15,769 nt of DNA from Ruminococcaceae bacterium UBA3903. GTDB taxonomy: Bacteria; Bacillota; Clostridia; Oscillospirales; Acutalibacteraceae. Shown here in pieces: positions 13,805-15,769 of this stretch (positions are counted from its first letter, which is position 1; each line of letters begins with the position of its first letter). The DNA is taken from positions 1 through 15,769 of the forward strand of contig DGFJ01000026.1 in the NCBI GenBank assembly GCA_002391625.1, written 5' to 3'. The notes under the pieces are model-generated. The model did not search any database, was not told where the DNA came from, and saw only the letters and a program-made list of their open reading frames with translations. A program made the translations under genes and the position numbers.

Positions 13805-15769
13805 TTATTCAGTAATTCTTTTTCTTGCAACTACTACTGCACCAGCAGCTAACAGTAGGATACCAAGAAGCATAGCAACTGATGTGCTGTCGCCTGTAGC
13901 AACCTTACCTGTAGTTGTTGAACCAGAGTTGTTAGAACCAGAATTTGTTGAACCAGAATTATTTGAACCTGTAGCAGGTGTTGTTGGAGCTGTTGTTGAA
14001 GGCTCTGTTACAACCTGTGTTGGAGCTGTTGTAGAAGGATCTGTAGAAGGATCTGTTGAAGGATCTGTTACAGGATCTGTTACAGGATCTGTTGGAGCTG
14101 TTGGAGCTGTTGGGTCTGTTGCTGGAACATATGGAGCGTTGATAGCATGAGCTGTCTTTGTACCATCAAATGTAATTGTGATACAATCAACTTTTGCTAT
14201 TTCATCACAGTTAATGTAAGCATTAGAATCAAGACCTGTAGCTATGCCAGTCTCGTTGAAGGAAAGATCCCATGTACCGTCACAAGTTACCTTGTACTGG
14301 AATGTATCCTCACCCTCTAGAGGTGCACCGTCTTTTTCTGTTATATTGATATACCAAATACCAGCTTTTTCATCATATGTTAGCTTGTATGCTTCTGCAT
14401 CTGCTGTCCATGCTGGGCTAAATAGGTTTTCGCCACCTACTGCATAATATACATGGTCAGCAGGTACAAATGGATCTGTTGGAGCGTCAGTTGGAACAGC
14501 TGTTGGAGCGTCTGTTGGAGCAACTGTTGGAGCTTCTGTTGGTTTAACTGTTGAATCTGGAGTAATTGTGCTTAATATTGTTCCCTCAATGTCACTAGTA
14601 GTTTCATCAAGTAGTTCTGTAATGTTTGTCCAGATTGAAGTTTCGCCATTAGCAATAACCTTGTATGAGAAAGTGATGATTTGAACACCACCATCTGCTG
14701 TCCAGTCAAGCTTCTTCATAGGTGCAGCAACACCCCAGTTATATAGAGATTGATTTGCTTCTCCATCTGGGTTAATAACTGTACTAGCTAGTAGATCGTT
14801 AAGCACATAGGATTCATCAGCAGGCTCTGTTAGAGCAACTACGCTTTCACCATCAGTTGTGCTTTTGCCAACCTTGTTGTAATAGGTGCTTAGGTTATAA
14901 GCAATTACCTGTGCATCAGCCTTAACAGCTACTGTGTATGTGAATACATCACCTACGTTGTATTCCCTTACAGCTGAAGGAGCATCTGAACCAGCATCAT
15001 ATAAGTTGATAACAGCATGGTCCATTGTAGGAGCTGTTGTAGGAGCCTCTGTTGGCTCTACTGTAGGAGCATCTGTTACAGGAGTTGTTGGAGCAGCACC
15101 TGGAACATATGGGTCATTGATAGCATGAGCTGTCTTTGTACCATCAAATGTGATTGTGATACACTCAACTGTTGTTACTGCATCACAGTCAATGTATGAG
15201 TTGGAATCTAGACCTGTTGCTATGCCTGTTTCATTGAAAGAAAGGTCCCATGTACCATCACAAGAAACCTTGTATTGGAATGTGTCCTCGCCCTCGATTG
15301 CAGCGCCATCAATTTCTGTAATGTTGATGTACCAAACACCTGCGTTAGCATCATATGTTAGCTTGTATGCTTCTGCATTTGGTGTCCATGCTGGGCTAAA
15401 CAGGTTCTCGCCGCCTACTGCATAATATTCATGGTCAGCAGGTACGAAAGGCTCTGTTGGAGCGTCTGTTTCAGCTTCTGTTGGGGCTGTTGTTTCAGCC
15501 TCTGTTGGAGCCTCTGTTACAGGAGTTGTTGGAGCAGCACCTGGAACATATGGAGTGTTGATAGCATGAGCTGTCTTTGTTCCATCAAATGTAATTGTGA
15601 TACACTCAACTGTTGTTACTGCATCACAGTCAATGTATGAGTTGGAATCTAGACCTGTTGCTATGCCTGTTTCATTGAAAGAAAGGTCCCATGTACCATC
15701 ACAAGAAACCTTGTATTGGTATGTGTCCTCGCCCTCGATTGCAGCACCATCAATTTCTGTAATGTTGAT
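13805..15769 (-). CDS. Large modular cell-surface protein with repeated starch-binding-like modules, 5' end off-window
   Basis: The frame is open from the right edge to TAA at 13805 (654 residues seen). An internal ATG at 15025 is not the true start: the same frame continues upstream with homologous modules. From N to C: module A (partial, 15769 to ~15541), Thr/Pro/Glu linker, module B (~15443-15100), a ~150-residue cohesin-like beta region (~15025-14560), a T/P/A/D linker, module C (~14463-14122), a long linker with DPVTDPSTDPST repeats and a Ser/Asn/Gly stretch, and a C-terminal anchor. The anchor is KVATGD (about 13889-13906), a hydrophobic segment and RKRITE, like a variant LPxTG sortase signal. 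Modules (AVGGENLFSPAW ... FQYKV.CDGTWDLSFNETG ... ITFDGTKTAHAIN) recall X25-type starch-binding modules. A wall-anchored starch adhesin is plausible; binding is not proven. No catalytic domain is in view. Confidence 0.85.
   Translation of the reverse strand: MNITEIDGAAIEGEDTYQYKVSCDGTWDLSFNETGIATGLDSNSYIDCDAVTTVECITITFDGTKTAHAINTPYVPGAAPTTPVTEAPTEAETTAPTEAETDAPTEPFVPADHEYYAVGGENLFSPAWTPNAEAYKLTYDANAGVWYINITEIDGAAIEGEDTFQYKVSCDGTWDLSFNETGIATGLDSNSYIDCDAVTTVECITITFDGTKTAHAINDPYVPGAAPTTPVTDAPTVEPTEAPTTAPTMDHAVINLYDAGSDAPSAVREYNVGDVFTYTVAVKADAQVIAYNLSTYYNKVGKSTTDGESVVALTEPADESYVLNDLLASTVINPDGEANQSLYNWGVAAPMKKLDWTADGGVQIITFSYKVIANGETSIWTNITELLDETTSDIEGTILSTITPDSTVKPTEAPTVAPTDAPTAVPTDAPTDPFVPADHVYYAVGGENLFSPAWTADAEAYKLTYDEKAGIWYINITEKDGAPLEGEDTFQYKVTCDGTWDLSFNETGIATGLDSNAYINCDEIAKVDCITITFDGTKTAHAINAPYVPATDPTAPTAPTDPVTDPVTDPSTDPSTDPSTTAPTQVVTEPSTTAPTTPATGSNNSGSTNSGSNNSGSTTTGKVATGDSTSVAMLLGILLLAAGAVVVARKRITE
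13975..14115 (-). repeat. Low-complexity Thr/Pro linker repeats in the surface protein
   Basis: Short tandem units of GGATCTGTT/ACAGGATCTGTT type encode runs of DPST, DPVT and APT. They form a flexible, possibly O-glycosylated, spacer between the last module and the wall anchor. Such runs can change copy number by slippage. Confidence 0.75.
15073..15328 (-). repeat. Direct repeat copy 2 (module B part), 441-bp offset
   Basis: This segment matches 15514-15769 at an offset of exactly 441 bp (147 codons). By eye I count about 8 mismatches over 256 bp. Outside a 4-base cluster near 15113-15116 they are four single changes, one of which alters an amino acid (Phe to Tyr). It encodes most of one X25-like module and its downstream linker start. 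Confidence 0.9.
15514..15769 (-). repeat. Direct repeat copy 1 (module A part), runs off the window
   Basis: Partner of 15073-15328. The copy continues past the right edge, so the full unit length and number of copies cannot be seen here. Module C at ~14122-14463 is a related but clearly diverged third copy. Confidence 0.9.

Noticed and set aside
13805..15025. Surface protein starting at the ATG at 15025 (406 aa)
   Set aside because: The same frame continues without a stop to the window edge and encodes two more homologous modules. The ATG falls after a linker, mid-protein, without a convincing ribosome binding site.
13975..15540. CRISPR-like or plus-strand genes in the repeat-rich region
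   Set aside because: The repeats encode Thr/Pro linkers and homologous protein modules in one long minus-strand frame. There are no regular spacers, and plus-strand frames are shadows of that coding bias.
1..15769. Phage, transposon, toxin-antitoxin or defence system
   Set aside because: I looked for integrase, transposase, nuclease, toxin-sized gene pairs and terminal repeats on both strands and saw none. The genes are mostly housekeeping plus one surface protein.

Overview
The window looks like chromosomal DNA of an anaerobic, low-to-mid GC Firmicute, most likely an Oscillospiraceae/Ruminococcus-type gut or rumen clostridium. The evidence is two T-box riboswitches, AGGAGG ribosome binding sites, canonical sigma-A promoters, a ferredoxin-dependent 2-oxoacid oxidoreductase, and a sortase-type surface protein with starch-binding-like modules. 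The species assignment is inference only. No mobile element, CRISPR array, tRNA or rRNA gene was seen.

Layout. (1) 1-2006, minus: glgB, the glycogen branching enzyme, cut by the left edge and carrying a Lys/Thr-rich C-terminal tail. (2) 2007-2713: a divergent control region. It holds the glgB promoter, a 53-bp nested inverted repeat just upstream of it, a near-perfect promoter for the rightward operon, and a T-box leader whose specifier I read as UGG (Trp). (3) 2714-6329, plus: iorA-iorB-paaK, followed by a strong terminator. (4) 6330-6680: a convergent spacer with two terminators and no convincing gene. (5) 10405-6681, minus: an unknown single-pass membrane protein, then pyrC and pyrF. (6) 13184-10674, minus: thrS and a DUF4358-like membrane protein, under a T-box whose specifier reads ACC (Thr). 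(7) 13805 to the right edge, minus: the 3' part of a large modular cell-surface protein with near-identical repeats, Thr/Pro linkers, a cohesin-like region and a C-terminal anchor.

How the genes work together. The most interesting unit is the T-box-iorAB-paaK operon. T-boxes switch genes on when the cognate tRNA is uncharged. A Trp T-box in front of indolepyruvate oxidoreductase and an aryl-CoA ligase therefore suggests the operon runs biosynthetically: arylacetate to aryl-CoA to arylpyruvate to aromatic amino acid, not amino-acid breakdown as the enzyme name implies. Two features independently point to Trp. The codon-N6-GAG spacing that gives ACC in the thrS leader gives UGG here. The antiterminator bulge reads UGGC, which fits a G73 discriminator, as in bacterial tRNA-Trp. 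The same logic in the thrS leader (UGGA, U73) serves as an internal control. The rest of the window is housekeeping (glycogen, pyrimidine, tRNA charging) plus a surface protein that may take part in starch adhesion.
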